56,178 nucleotides of DNA from Candidatus Paralachnospira avium (GCA_904420245.1 CAJFUL010000002.1:1-56178), one strand, 5' to 3'. Shown: positions 34,444 through 43,441, counted from the stretch's first letter. Translations and numbers: made by a program. Notes: a model not told the origin generated them from the sequence alone.

Positions 34444-35214
34444 CTATCCCCGCGCGCTCTGTACAAAATTCTCCAGTCTTCCAATGCCCTCGATCTCCAC
34501 GCATACGCGGCTTCCCGGTTCCATGGGACCTATGCCGGAACTGGTTCCGGTCAGGATCACGTCTCCCGGATAAAGAGTCATGACCGACGACAGATAACTG
34601 ACCAGCATATGAGGCTTAAACAGCAGGAAGCCGGTATTTGAATCCTGGACGATGCGGCCGTCCAGTTCCGTGCGGATCCGAAGGCCAAGAGGATCTATAT
34701 CCGTGCAGATGCAGGGGCCCAGCGGCAGGAAAGTGTCAAAGCCCTTGGCCACTGTCCACTGGCCGTCCGGCGGCTGCAGGTCCCTGGCCGTCACATCGTT
34801 GGCGCAGGTATATCCCAGGATATATTCCGCCGCACGTTCCTGCGGCACATGGGAAGCCTTCTTTCCGATCACCACCGCCAGTTCTCCCTCATAATCCACC
34901 CGGTGGGAGAGGGAGGGATATAAGATCCCCTCTCCCGGCCCGATCACCGCCGTGGAAGGCTTCATAAAGACCACCGGTTCCTCCGGCACCTGCGCTCCGG
35001 ATTCCCGGATATGATCCAGATAGTTAAGGCCCACGCAGACCGCCTTGGACGGTACTGCCGGAGCCAGGAGCCGCACTTCTTCCAGACCTGCCGTATTTCC
35101 GGTCCTCTGAAGGCCTGACAGGAGATCTCCCGAAAACAGGCAGACTCTATCTCCCTCCAGCTCTCCATAGCAGACGGTCCCGTTTCTCTCGATCCTTACC
35201 AGCTTCATGTTCAT
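34444..35214 (-). CDS. Fumarylacetoacetate hydrolase family protein
   Basis: 256-residue FAH-fold enzyme acting on beta-diketo or 2-oxo acids (hydrolase, decarboxylase or dehydratase). Metal ligands are the Glu pair in DYEGELAVVIGKKA and the Asp in CANDVTARDLQ. The TGTSSGIGPM loop corresponds to the family TGTPxGxG. The N-terminal small domain and length match the 2-oxo acid hydrolases and oxaloacetate decarboxylases of the family. The start overlaps the livF stop at a single base. The natural substrate is probably made from the compound imported by the adjacent transporter. Confidence 0.87.
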   Translation of the reverse strand: MNMKLVRIERNGTVCYGELEGDRVCLFSGDLLSGLQRTGNTAGLEEVRLLAPAVPSKAVCVGLNYLDHIRESGAQVPEEPVVFMKPSTAVIGPGEGILYPSLSHRVDYEGELAVVIGKKASHVPQERAAEYILGYTCANDVTARDLQPPDGQWTVAKGFDTFLPLGPCICTDIDPLGLRIRTELDGRIVQDSNTGFLLFKPHMLVSYLSSVMTLYPGDVILTGTSSGIGPMEPGSRVCVEIEGIGRLENFVQSARG

Positions 35215-35924
35215 CAGCCTCCCAGATATGCTTTCTTGATCTCCGGACTCTCCAAAAGCTCGCTGCTCTTCCCGCTGTGGGCCACCCGCCCGTTTTCCAG
35301 CACATACGTGCGGCTGGATATGGACATGGCCATAAAGGCGTTCTGTTCCACGATGATCACCGGCGTCTTTTTCCTCTTATTGATCTCCACGATGGCATCG
35401 AACATCTCATCCACGATCACCGGGGCCAGTCCCAGGGAAGGCTCGTCAAAGAGGATCAGCTTGGGATCGCTCATGATCCCCCTGCCGATGGCCAGCATCT
35501 GCTGCTCGCCGCCGGACAGGGTGCCGGCCTTCTGCCTGGCCCGTTCTTTGAGCCTGGGGAAGAGCGTATAGACCTCCTCCTGATGCTCCTTGAGCTGGGC
35601 AGAAGAATATTTTTTGCTGAACGCTCCCATTTCCAGGTTGATCTCCACGGACATCTCCGGGAAGATCTCCCGCCCTTCCGGGACATACACGATGCCGTCA
35701 TAGATGCTGATGTGGGGCTTCTGGTTGGTGATCTCCTTTCCGTTGAACTCGATGTTCCCCGTCTGGGTCTTGTTCATGCCGATGATGGTCTTCATGAGCG
35801 TCGTCTTCCCGGCGCCGTTGGCTCCGATGACGGAGACGATCTCCTCCTCTCCCACCTCCAGAGAAACGTCAAAGAGGGCCTGCACCTTTCCGTAAAACAC
35901 ATTGATATCAGACACCTTGAGCAT
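35214..35924 (-). CDS. livF: Liv-type ABC importer 1, ATPase LivF
   Basis: 236-residue nucleotide-binding subunit. Walker A GANGAGKTT, signature LSGGEQQM, Walker B LILFDEPSLGLAP, and the EQNA switch segment characteristic of LivF. It pairs with LivG from the next gene upstream, one base away. In this family such transporters import branched-chain or other amino acids, amides, urea or small organic acids. Confidence 0.93.
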   Translation of the reverse strand: MLKVSDINVFYGKVQALFDVSLEVGEEEIVSVIGANGAGKTTLMKTIIGMNKTQTGNIEFNGKEITNQKPHISIYDGIVYVPEGREIFPEMSVEINLEMGAFSKKYSSAQLKEHQEEVYTLFPRLKERARQKAGTLSGGEQQMLAIGRGIMSDPKLILFDEPSLGLAPVIVDEMFDAIVEINKRKKTPVIIVEQNAFMAMSISSRTYVLENGRVAHSGKSSELLESPEIKKAYLGG

Positions 35925-35925
35925 A

Positions 35926-36732
35926 TCAGCCCCTCCTTCCTTCCGCCGTGATCTGCTGGTATTTGTCTCCCAGATACGCCTTGATGACCTCCGGGTTGTT
36001 CTGGATCTCCTGCGGCGTCCCTTCCGCGATCTTGGAGCCGAAGTTCAGCACCGTGATGTAGGTGCTCACATTCATGACCACGTCCATATTGTGCTCGATC
36101 AGGAAAATATCCACGCCCTCCTCGAACATCCGCAGCACGATGTCCACAAACTCCTTCCTCTCGGAGGGGATCAGACCGGCCGCTGGCTCGTCCAGCAGCA
36201 GCAGTTTCGGCTTCATCATCATGGCCCTTCCCAGCTCCACGATCTTCTGACGGCCGTAGGACAGGTTCTTCACATTCCGTCCCGCCAGATCGGCGATTCC
36301 CAGATACTCCATGACCTCTTCCGCCCGCTCCTTCAGCATCTTCTCCTCCCGCCTGGCTCCTCTGAAATTAAAGCAGAAGTTCACCAGACCGATCTTGGTC
36401 ATTTCATGGCCGCCCACCATGAGATTTTCCATGACGCTCATGGAATTGAACAGCTTCAGGTTCTGGAACGTCCTTCCGATCCCCAGACGGGCGATCTCAA
36501 ACGTCCTTTTCCCGTTCACCTTCTGGTCTCTGTAGTAGACGCCGCCCGACGTAGGCGGGAATACGCCGGTGATCATATTGACCGTCGTCGTCTTCCCCGC
36601 TCCGTTGGGACCGATCAGGGCGTAGATGCTGCGTTCCTTCATGTCAAAAGAGACGTCGTCCACCGCCGTCAGGCCCTGGAATTTTTTCGTGATATGCTCC
36701 AGCCTCAGTACACTTTTTCTTTCCTCGCTCAT
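35926..36732 (-). CDS. livG: Liv-type ABC importer 1, ATPase LivG
   Basis: 268 residues. Walker A GPNGAGKTT, the LivG-specific GIGRTFQN segment, signature LSYGRQKIVE, Walker B LLLLDEPAAGL and EHNMDVVM. The ATG follows the livM TAA with no intervening base. The longer C-terminal tail (EGTPQEIQNNPEVIKAYLG) is normal for LivG. Confidence 0.93.
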   Translation of the reverse strand: MSEERKSVLRLEHITKKFQGLTAVDDVSFDMKERSIYALIGPNGAGKTTTVNMITGVFPPTSGGVYYRDQKVNGKRTFEIARLGIGRTFQNLKLFNSMSVMENLMVGGHEMTKIGLVNFCFNFRGARREEKMLKERAEEVMEYLGIADLAGRNVKNLSYGRQKIVELGRAMMMKPKLLLLDEPAAGLIPSERKEFVDIVLRMFEEGVDIFLIEHNMDVVMNVSTYITVLNFGSKIAEGTPQEIQNNPEVIKAYLGDKYQQITAEGRRG

Positions 36733-37752
36733 TTACTTCATCCCTCCAGATTTTGACAGCCCGGTCCCTCTCCGTTTTCCCTTCCGGTCAATGAGGATCT
36801 TGAAGATCCCGGCTTCCTCCCTCTTCTCCTTCTGGAACAGGGAAATGAAGCCGTAGGGCAGGAAGATCACAAACAGCAGGGTGATGATGCCGAAGATTAG
36901 CCAGTAATACTCCTGAGTGAACCGCAGTACCTCCGGAAGGAGCGTCACTGCCGTGGCTCCGATGACACATCCGGGGACAGATCCGATCCCGCCGAACATC
37001 ATCATCAGCAGATAGTTGGCGGAGAGATCCTGGGTAAACTGAGTAGGGTTCAGGTAAGCCATGAGGAAGCTGTAAAAACAGCCGCCGATGCAGCCGAAGA
37101 TGGCCGCGCTGGTGAAGGCTTTGATCTTCAGGCTGGAAACATTGATCCCACAGGCTTCCACCGCCTCGATATTGTCCCGGATCCCCTTGAAGACCCGCCC
37201 GTATTTGGAACCGACGATCCTGTAAGCGGTAAATACCAGGACTGCGCACACCACCACCAGGAAGACGGCCAGCTTCCAGGTCTTGTCCAGGACCAGACCG
37301 AAAAGGTTCAGCGGCGGGATATTCTGGATCCCCGTCGTGCCGCCTGTGAAATCCGCCCAGTTGGTGATGACCAGCCGGACGATCTCCCCGAAGCCGATGG
37401 TGGTCAGGGACAGGTACACGCCCTTTAAGCGCAGAGAAGGCCAGCCCAGCGCGTAGCCGATCAGCACGCCCATGATGATGGCCACCGGAATGGTGAGGAT
37501 CGTGGGCATCCCCAGCTTCTGGACCATCAGCTGTCCGGAATAGGCGCCCAGGGCCATGATCCCGGCAGTTCCCAGGTTCATCTGCCCCGTAAGGCCCGTG
37601 ATGAAATTCAGTCCCAGCACTACGATGATATTGACCAGCGTCTGGGCCATGGCCAGCTGGTGGTATGTGTTCTTGTCCAGGACGGGAAAGATCAGAAGCG
37701 CTGCCAGCAGCAGGACCACCAGTACGATCTTAACAGTTTTTTTATTTTTCAT
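36733..37752 (-). CDS. livM: Liv-type ABC importer 1, permease LivM
   Basis: 339 residues with about 9-10 TM helices. The family signatures GLNFITGLTGQMNLG near the N-terminus and NPTQFTQDLSANYLLMMMFGGIGSVPGCVIGA in the last third are present. Lys/Arg-rich C-terminal tail. Forms the channel with LivH. Confidence 0.92.
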   Translation of the reverse strand: MKNKKTVKIVLVVLLLAALLIFPVLDKNTYHQLAMAQTLVNIIVVLGLNFITGLTGQMNLGTAGIMALGAYSGQLMVQKLGMPTILTIPVAIIMGVLIGYALGWPSLRLKGVYLSLTTIGFGEIVRLVITNWADFTGGTTGIQNIPPLNLFGLVLDKTWKLAVFLVVVCAVLVFTAYRIVGSKYGRVFKGIRDNIEAVEACGINVSSLKIKAFTSAAIFGCIGGCFYSFLMAYLNPTQFTQDLSANYLLMMMFGGIGSVPGCVIGATAVTLLPEVLRFTQEYYWLIFGIITLLFVIFLPYGFISLFQKEKREEAGIFKILIDRKGKRRGTGLSKSGGMK

Positions 37753-37763
37753 GCCGTCCTCCC

Positions 37764-38636
37764 TTACTTCTTATGTCCCAGGATCCCGTTGGGCCGCACC
37801 AGTAAGAATACGATCATAAGAACAAATGCGACGCAGTCTTTATAGACAGAGGGGATCGCCAGTGTGCTCAGGTTTTCCAGTATCCCGATGAGAACGCCTC
37901 CCACGATGCAGCCCGGGAAATAGCCGAAGCCGCCGATGACGCCGGCCGCGAATCCCTTGATGCCGATCATGTTGGTCATGGTCAGGCTCACGGAAAACAG
38001 GGAGATGACCAGGATGCCGATGATGGAGCAGACCACGGCGCTGATGCCGATGGTGATGTTGATATTCTGAGAGACGTTGATCCCCATCAGAGTAGCGGCC
38101 GTCTTGTTCTGCTGGACACAGCGCATGGCCTTGCCCGACCTGGAATGATTGAAGTAAAGCTGGAGGGCGATGACCAGCAGCACGGCCACGATGATGATAT
38201 AAGTATTGGCCCTCGTGATCATCACATTCCCAATGCGGAAAGTGCCCTTCATGAAGCCGGGAATATTAAAGGCTGTGGCGCCCCAGATGATCCGGCAGAG
38301 CTCTTTGATGATCCTGCCCATGACCACGGTCCCGATCACCGCGAATATGGGAGAGGCCATATTTCTCATGGGGTTGAAGATCCCCTTGGCCATCAGGACG
38401 CCGATGATGAACATGGATAAGATCGTGGCTATGGTGGATATGACATAGCCGCAGCCCATCCGCAGGGCGAACTGTCCGGCAAAGATATACGCGCCCAGCA
38501 TGATGAGCTTGTCATGGCTGAAATTCAAAAGGCCTGTTGAATTAAAGATCAGCGTATATTCGATGGATACCATCGAATAGATAAAGCCCAGCGCAATGCC
38601 GCTCAAAATGAGCTGCATGATCATGGAAAATGACAT
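37764..38636 (-). CDS. livH: Liv-type ABC importer 1, permease LivH
   Basis: About 290 residues, 8 TM helices. GLLNFSHDKLIMLGAY, the MRCVQQNKTAATLMGI loop that couples to the ATPases, and KGFAAGVIGGFGYFPGCIVGG are the family marks. The frame is open to 38708, but AGGAGG stands before the ATG at 38636 and the upstream part would read through a hairpin, so the shorter start is used. Confidence 0.92.
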   Translation of the reverse strand: MSFSMIMQLILSGIALGFIYSMVSIEYTLIFNSTGLLNFSHDKLIMLGAYIFAGQFALRMGCGYVISTIATILSMFIIGVLMAKGIFNPMRNMASPIFAVIGTVVMGRIIKELCRIIWGATAFNIPGFMKGTFRIGNVMITRANTYIIIVAVLLVIALQLYFNHSRSGKAMRCVQQNKTAATLMGINVSQNINITIGISAVVCSIIGILVISLFSVSLTMTNMIGIKGFAAGVIGGFGYFPGCIVGGVLIGILENLSTLAIPSVYKDCVAFVLMIVFLLVRPNGILGHKK

Positions 38637-38662
38637 GGAACCCTTCCTCCTGCTCTTATGGA

Positions 38663-38705
38663 AAATGGCACGGAAAGCTGGATTTCCCCACATCCCGTGC
38701 CATTT
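38663..38705 (-). terminator. Intergenic hairpin between livK and livH
   Basis: An 11-bp perfect stem AAATGGCACGG (38663-38673) / CCGTGCCATTT (38695-38705) lies in the 111-nt gap after the binding-protein gene. It is followed by a short T-run (TTTTCC) on the minus strand. It probably protects the livK mRNA end or terminates partially, raising binding protein over permease. Confidence 0.6.
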
Positions 38706-38747
38706 CATCTGTTTTAGATAGTAGCTGCCCCCGGAGTCTTCCGCCTG

Positions 38748-39968
38748 TTATTCAAACTCAACGGAAACTGTGTCGACCACCGCAGGCTTCAGGTCTGTGA
38801 TCTGAGTTACAACGCAGCTGTGGATCAGCGTATTGTCGGAGGCGCATCCCATGGTACCGGTGGGAGCCTCAATGCCAGAAAGCTCAGCCATGGCATCCCG
38901 GATAGCCGCAGGATCGTCGGATCCGGCCTTCTCGATGGCCGCCGCCAGATACTTCACCGCGCCATAGTAAGCAGAGGCATACAGTTCCGGCTCGATCCCG
39001 TATTCTGCCTGGAACGCTTCCACAAAGCCGGAGACCACAGGGTCGTCATTGGCAGGTACGAAGTCGGTCACCGAATACCAGCCTTCCACATATTCCGGCT
39101 CCATCTGATCCAGCACCTGCTCCATGACTACGCCGGCGGAGGTGATCACATTGATGTCCAATCCCAGCTCGTAAGTCTGGCGGGCCACCACCACATCCTC
39201 CGCGTCGTCGGTCCACAGGATCATGGTATCGATGCCTTCCGCCGCGAACTGCATGAGCTGGCTGGTCATATCGGTATCGCCGGAGTTATGTCCCAGAGTG
39301 ATGTAATCGGCTCCCAGCTTATCCAGCTCTTCCACGACCACATCCCGGCCGCCTACGCCAAAGTCATTATTGTTGTAAAACACGCCGATCTTTTCCGACT
39401 TCAGTTCATTCACCGCGAAATCCGCGGCCACCACGCCGTTGATGCTGTCGGAAGGACGGCACTGGAACACATATTCATTTCCCGCAGCCGCTATGGCCGT
39501 TCCGGATCCGCCTGTGATATAGGGGATCTGGGCCTCGCCCACCAGTTCCTGGACCGCCAGGCAGTTGGTGGTGGTATGGGGACCGATCAGCGCGCAGATG
39601 TCCTCATTGAGCAGTTTCGTGACCACGGTAACGGCCTGGGTCGGATCGTTTCCGTCATCCTCGTATACAAAAGCCAGTTCTTTGCCCAGGACTCCTCCCG
39701 CCGCGTTGATCTCATCCACAGCCAGCTGGACTCCCTGGAGGGTCCTCTCGCCGGCCAGAGGGAAATTGCCGGTAACGGCGCAGCTTATGCCGAAGGTGAT
39801 GGTCCCGTCCGGATCCGAGCTCTCCGCTGCCGTGCTTTCTCCGGAAGTACCTGCCGTCGAAGGGGCCTCCGTCTCACCCGTCTCTTCCGAGCCGCCGCAG
39901 CCTGCCAGAAGGGACATGGCCATTACCAGTACCAGAAAAATACTTGCCGCGCGTTTCATATGCTTCAT
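38748..39968 (-). CDS. livK: Liv-type ABC importer 1, substrate-binding lipoprotein LivK
   Basis: 406 residues. The lipobox LLAGC places the lipidated cysteine at Cys24. A Ser/Thr/Glu-rich linker is followed by a periplasmic-binding fold of the LivK/leucine-binding type (GAVTGNFPLAGERTLQGVQLAVDEINAAGG..., FVYEDDGNDPTQAV, IGPHTTTNCLA). The ligand cannot be named from sequence. Operon context with a pyruvate-type lyase and a 2-oxoacid hydrolase points to an amino acid or hydroxy/oxo acid. Confidence 0.9.
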   Translation of the reverse strand: MKHMKRAASIFLVLVMAMSLLAGCGGSEETGETEAPSTAGTSGESTAAESSDPDGTITFGISCAVTGNFPLAGERTLQGVQLAVDEINAAGGVLGKELAFVYEDDGNDPTQAVTVVTKLLNEDICALIGPHTTTNCLAVQELVGEAQIPYITGGSGTAIAAAGNEYVFQCRPSDSINGVVAADFAVNELKSEKIGVFYNNNDFGVGGRDVVVEELDKLGADYITLGHNSGDTDMTSQLMQFAAEGIDTMILWTDDAEDVVVARQTYELGLDINVITSAGVVMEQVLDQMEPEYVEGWYSVTDFVPANDDPVVSGFVEAFQAEYGIEPELYASAYYGAVKYLAAAIEKAGSDDPAAIRDAMAELSGIEAPTGTMGCASDNTLIHSCVVTQITDLKPAVVDTVSVEFE

Positions 39969-39985
39969 AAAGTACCTCCCTTTCC

Positions 39986-40912
39986 TTACAGTTTTCCAAC
40001 CTCTTTCAGCACCTTGACCAGTACCTCTTTCTCCTCGTCGGTAATGGGAGCCAGAGGGCTTCTGGCAGGGCCCACCTCAATACCGGTCACCAGCTCGATG
40101 GCGGGACGCATGATGGAATTGGGAAGGACCCTTCCGTTCTGTCCGCATGCCTTGCAGAATTTATAGAGAGGGATGAAGAGCTCTTTCGCCTTCTGATTGT
40201 CTCCCTTCTCAAATGCCTCGAAGATGGCCCGGATCTCATGGCCGAAGATATGGGCTCCGCCGCTGACGATGCCCATGGCGCCCTGCACGATGGTGGGAAG
40301 GAGCATCACGTCATCGCCGTTGAATACGACGAACTCCGGATCCGCCGGCTCTGCCGCCAGGAAATAATCCGTCACCTGGGTAGGATTGACGCCGGCCTCA
40401 TCCTTGATCCCGATGATGTTGTCTATCTTGGCCAGCTGGCCCACCGTGGCCGGTTCGATATTGATCCCCACGAAGATCGGGATGTTGTAGAGCAGGATAT
40501 TGGCAGAAGTACTCTCCGCCACTGCCTTATAGTGATTGTATACGCCCTGCTGGGTCGGCTTGTTGTAGAAGGGGCACACCACCATGCACAGATCGATGCC
40601 CAGCTTCTCCGCTTCCTTGGTCAGAGCGATGGTCTCCTTGGTGGAGGCGCATCCGGTCCCGGCGATCACCGGCTTCCTTCCGGCCGCCGCCTTGACCGCC
40701 GTCTCCATCAGCTTGACCCTCTCTTCAAACCGGAGCAGGGATGCTTCTCCTGTGGTCCCGGTGACGATCAGGGAATCGCACAGATCATTTTTGATGAGAT
40801 ATTCGATCAGCTCTTCGTACTTCCCATAGTCGATCTCTTCGTTGGCATCGTAAGGCGTTACCAGCGGCAGCAGGATCTTTCCATACTTCTTCGTAAACTC
40901 TTCTCGTTTCAT
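39986..40912 (-). CDS. DapA/N-acetylneuraminate-lyase family aldolase
   Basis: 308-residue class I aldolase that forms a Schiff base with pyruvate or another 2-oxo acid. The catalytic Tyr (LLYNIP) and Lys (GIIGIKDEAG) are present, as is the carboxylate-binding VTGTTGEAS loop. Housekeeping DapA is possible, but promoter sharing with a liv importer, FAH and dehydrogenase genes suggests a catabolic lyase for a 2-oxo-3-deoxy or 4-hydroxy-2-oxo acid. GGAGGG precedes the ATG at 40912. The frame is open further to 40963, where no ribosome-binding site is evident. Confidence 0.87.
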   Translation of the reverse strand: MKREEFTKKYGKILLPLVTPYDANEEIDYGKYEELIEYLIKNDLCDSLIVTGTTGEASLLRFEERVKLMETAVKAAAGRKPVIAGTGCASTKETIALTKEAEKLGIDLCMVVCPFYNKPTQQGVYNHYKAVAESTSANILLYNIPIFVGINIEPATVGQLAKIDNIIGIKDEAGVNPTQVTDYFLAAEPADPEFVVFNGDDVMLLPTIVQGAMGIVSGGAHIFGHEIRAIFEAFEKGDNQKAKELFIPLYKFCKACGQNGRVLPNSIMRPAIELVTGIEVGPARSPLAPITDEEKEVLVKVLKEVGKL

Positions 40913-40971
40913 GTCGTAATACCCTCCCTGTTTGAAATTGGTTTTCGCTTCATCATTCATCATATCTTATG

Positions 40972-41022
40972 ATTGTCTGATGTCATGTAATCACTTTATC
41001 ATGCCTTAGGAAATATTGTCAA
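40972..41022 (-). promoter_or_regulatory. Promoter and operator of the dapA-like/liv operon
   Basis: Minus strand TTGACA (41022-41017), 16-nt spacer, GATAAA (41000-40995). Downstream, over the start region, lies GACATCAGACAAT (40984-40972), matching the operator-like motif of the neighbouring promoters in 12-13 bases. Confidence 0.6.
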
Positions 41023-41119
41023 CTTTTTTTCTTATAAAAATTATTTTTTATGCATTTTATACATTATTTTCCCTGGAATCTTGGTGAATTTTAAAATCCA
41101 TCGGCATTTTTATCATATC

Positions 41120-41154
41120 ATCATATTGTCATACAATTTCATTCATGATATACT
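41120..41154 (+). promoter_or_regulatory. Promoter and operator of the SDR gene
   Basis: TTGTCA (41126-41131), 17-nt spacer, TATACT (41149-41154). The -35 is embedded in the palindrome ATTGT-CAT-ACAAT (41125-41137), which fits the GntR/FadR consensus TNGTNNNACNA. The preceding ATCAT makes ATCATATTGTC identical to the half-site at 43324 and 45969. The remaining part of the 332-nt gap between the two divergent genes is AT-rich and holds nothing else I can identify. Confidence 0.6.
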
Positions 41155-41244
41155 GACAAAGAATCTTCCGGGTCGGATGCACCGGAAAAGAACAGGCCCC
41201 GCCGCACGGCCGGGACCATCACAGAAAGAAAGGAGAAGAACCAT

Positions 41245-42015
41245 ATGGAACTGAATCTGAGGGGAAAGACCGCAGTCATCACCGGAGGCGCCACGGGGAT
41301 GGGGCTTGAGACCGCTCTGCTGCTGGGCGAGGAAGGGTGCCGCATTGCCCTGTGCGGGCGCCGCCCCGAAAAGCTGTCGGAGGCAAAGTCCCTCCTGGAG
41401 GAAAGGGGCGTACCGGTCTACTGCCAGACTGCGGATATGACAGAAGAAGAGCAGGTAAACCGCTTTGCCGACCGCGCGGCAGAAGCCCTGGGCGGCATTG
41501 ACATCTGGATCAACAACGCGGGGATGGCCGTCCATAAACCTATGATGGAGATTTCCGCCGCCCACTGGAAACAGCTCATCGACGCCAATCTGACTTCCGT
41601 CTTCTACGGCTGCAAAGCCGCTGCCCGCCATATGTGGGACAAAGGAGGCGTGATCCTGAACGCAGGCTCTTTCCAGTCCCTGTTCCCCGCCGCCGGATCC
41701 GGCCCCTACGGTGCGGCAAAGGCCGGCGTATGCAGCCTGACCCGCACCTTTGCCGGGGAGCTGGCCTCCAGGGGCATCCGGGTGGTGACCTATATCCCCG
41801 GCGTCATCGAGACCCCCATGGCCAAACTGGACGACTGGATGACGGCCACCAACCAGCAGGCCAACATTCCCCTGCCCCGTCTGGGGACCACCTCCGACAT
41901 CGCCAACACCCTGGTATTCCTGGCCTCTGACAAAGCCTCCTATATCAACGGCGTCAGCGTAGAGATCACCGGAGGAAAATTCTGCGTTCAGAACCCCCGC
42001 TATTCCTGGGAATAA
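41245..42015 (+). CDS. Short-chain dehydrogenase/reductase
   Basis: 256-residue classical SDR. Cofactor motif TGGATGMG (residues 13-20) and CGRR after the second strand (suggesting possible NADP preference), NNAG structural motif, catalytic Ser in NAGSFQS and Tyr-Lys in YGAAK. C-terminal SYINGVSVEITGG is standard. Substrate probably a hydroxy/keto acid or polyol of the island's pathway. It is divergent from the dapA-like operon and converges on the LarA-like gene with only 2 bp between their stops. Confidence 0.9.
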   Translation: MELNLRGKTAVITGGATGMGLETALLLGEEGCRIALCGRRPEKLSEAKSLLEERGVPVYCQTADMTEEEQVNRFADRAAEALGGIDIWINNAGMAVHKPMMEISAAHWKQLIDANLTSVFYGCKAAARHMWDKGGVILNAGSFQSLFPAAGSGPYGAAKAGVCSLTRTFAGELASRGIRVVTYIPGVIETPMAKLDDWMTATNQQANIPLPRLGTTSDIANTLVFLASDKASYINGVSVEITGGKFCVQNPRYSWE

Positions 42016-42017
42016 AC

Positions 42018-43301
42018 TCATTTGATCCAGGGGATATTTCCCGCTTCATCAAAGGAAACAGGCCGGGCCTCTCCCAGGATCTCCAGATCCGGATCGGTCC
42101 TGGCTTCCGCGAGCAGCGCCGGCGAAATGAAAAAGGAGTCCAGGCAAAGGGTGTTTTTCATCCACACCATCCGGAAGCCTTCCGGCGAATCTGCTCCTAT
42201 GCAGGTCTCCAGGGCCATCTTGACCGCCGTCCTGTCATTGGGCATGACCGCCGGTATCTTGATGCCCTGAAGATCATGGCTGGTGATGCCGTTGGGATAT
42301 GTGATGTCAAAATCCATTTTGTCCAGGAATCTCCTGGTGGTCACATCGCCGCCTCCCACTCCGGCTCCATTGTGATGGGACTTCTCCGACAAGTTTAAAA
42401 TGGCGATGCGCTCGATATAGGGCTTCCAGACGCCGAGAGACTGGGAACGTCCGGTGACATTGGGGTCCATGCCCGCGCCGCTGCAGTCCTTTCCGATCTC
42501 TTCCAGCACCAGCACATCCACTTTCTCAAAGGGGATCCCGGGGATCAGGCTCTTGGCCTCCAGCAAAAGCTCCGGCTCCTCCTCTTCAAATCTCTCCCCC
42601 GGAACGGCTTCCAGCTTATAGAGATGATGGAGCGCATCCTCCATGATGGCAATGCCGAAGGGCACATTCTTATGCTTCAGGATCTCCCTGGCCACCGCCG
42701 TCACGTTGCGGGACATATTCTCCATTCCCAGGGAATGGCAGAGGTTGGCCCCATACTGCTTGCCGCAGCCGATGGTCAGCATCTTCATCAGGCCGCTCTC
42801 GATCTTCCCGCGGAAATCGGCGTGAGGTTTGACTCTCCCCAGAGGGATGATGCAGTCTGCCCCGTCGGCATTTTTATCAATATGGACCGGAAGTCCGTCG
42901 GGAGTCTCCGCGATCCGCACAGTCTCCATGGAGCTTTTGATGGGGACTCCCATGGTCTCTTCCGTGATGCCGAAGCCGGCCAGGAGCTCTCTCTGCCCCT
43001 CCGCCGTGGCGCCTCCGTGGCTTCCCATGGCCGGAAAGATAAAAGGATGAGCCCCCCGTTCCTTGATGAGCTCCACCACACACCGGGCGATCCTGTCCAT
43101 ATGGGGGATCTCCCTGCTCCCCACAGCCACCGCCGCGGTCTGACCAGGAAGGATCCTATCCAGCAGGTTCCGTTCTTTCAGACTCCGCTCGATATAGGTC
43201 CGGATCTCTTCCTCCCGGATGGTCCCCATGGGCAGATGATACCGGACCGGGATCAGTTCCGGGATCTCCACTTCCTGAAACAGCTTTTCAAAAATATTCA
43301 T
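42018..43301 (-). CDS. LarA-like 2-hydroxyacid racemase/epimerase family protein (DUF2088)
   Basis: About 427 residues. PAMGSHGGATAEGQ, then PLGRVKPHADFRGKIESGLMKMLTIGCGK, resemble the lactate-racemase fold: a His-rich N-domain loop and a Lys-containing segment where LarA carries its nickel-pincer cofactor. Family members racemise or epimerise 2-hydroxy acids. The cofactor genes larB, larC and larE are absent from the window. AGGAGG precedes the ATG at 43301. Which residue corresponds to the cofactor-bearing lysine needs an alignment, so activity is predicted, not shown. Confidence 0.75.
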   Translation of the reverse strand: MNIFEKLFQEVEIPELIPVRYHLPMGTIREEEIRTYIERSLKERNLLDRILPGQTAAVAVGSREIPHMDRIARCVVELIKERGAHPFIFPAMGSHGGATAEGQRELLAGFGITEETMGVPIKSSMETVRIAETPDGLPVHIDKNADGADCIIPLGRVKPHADFRGKIESGLMKMLTIGCGKQYGANLCHSLGMENMSRNVTAVAREILKHKNVPFGIAIMEDALHHLYKLEAVPGERFEEEEPELLLEAKSLIPGIPFEKVDVLVLEEIGKDCSGAGMDPNVTGRSQSLGVWKPYIERIAILNLSEKSHHNGAGVGGGDVTTRRFLDKMDFDITYPNGITSHDLQGIKIPAVMPNDRTAVKMALETCIGADSPEGFRMVWMKNTLCLDSFFISPALLAEARTDPDLEILGEARPVSFDEAGNIPWIK

Positions 43302-43323
43302 CGTATCCTCCTCCTTGCTTATT

Positions 43324-43380
43324 ATCATATTGTCTGATGTCTGTTTATCTCAGTATATCCAATCCACGCAGGCACGTCAA
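43324..43380 (-). promoter_or_regulatory. Promoter and operator of the LarA-like gene
   Basis: Minus strand TTGACG (43380-43375), 17-nt spacer, TATACT (43357-43352). The motif ATCAGACAATATGAT (43338-43324) lies just downstream of the expected start site, between promoter and ribosome-binding site, a repressor position. Confidence 0.75.
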
Positions 43381-43390
43381 GACATTCCTA

Positions 43391-43441
43391 TTGACAAATC
43401 CGTCCCTATCCTTTAGGATATATGTTATCAGACAATATGAT
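43391..43441 (+). promoter_or_regulatory. Promoter and operator of the malic enzyme gene
   Basis: TTGACA (43391-43396), 17-nt spacer, TAGGAT (43414-43419). The same 15-base motif ATCAGACAATATGAT occurs at 43427-43441, over and just after the expected start site. Confidence 0.7.
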
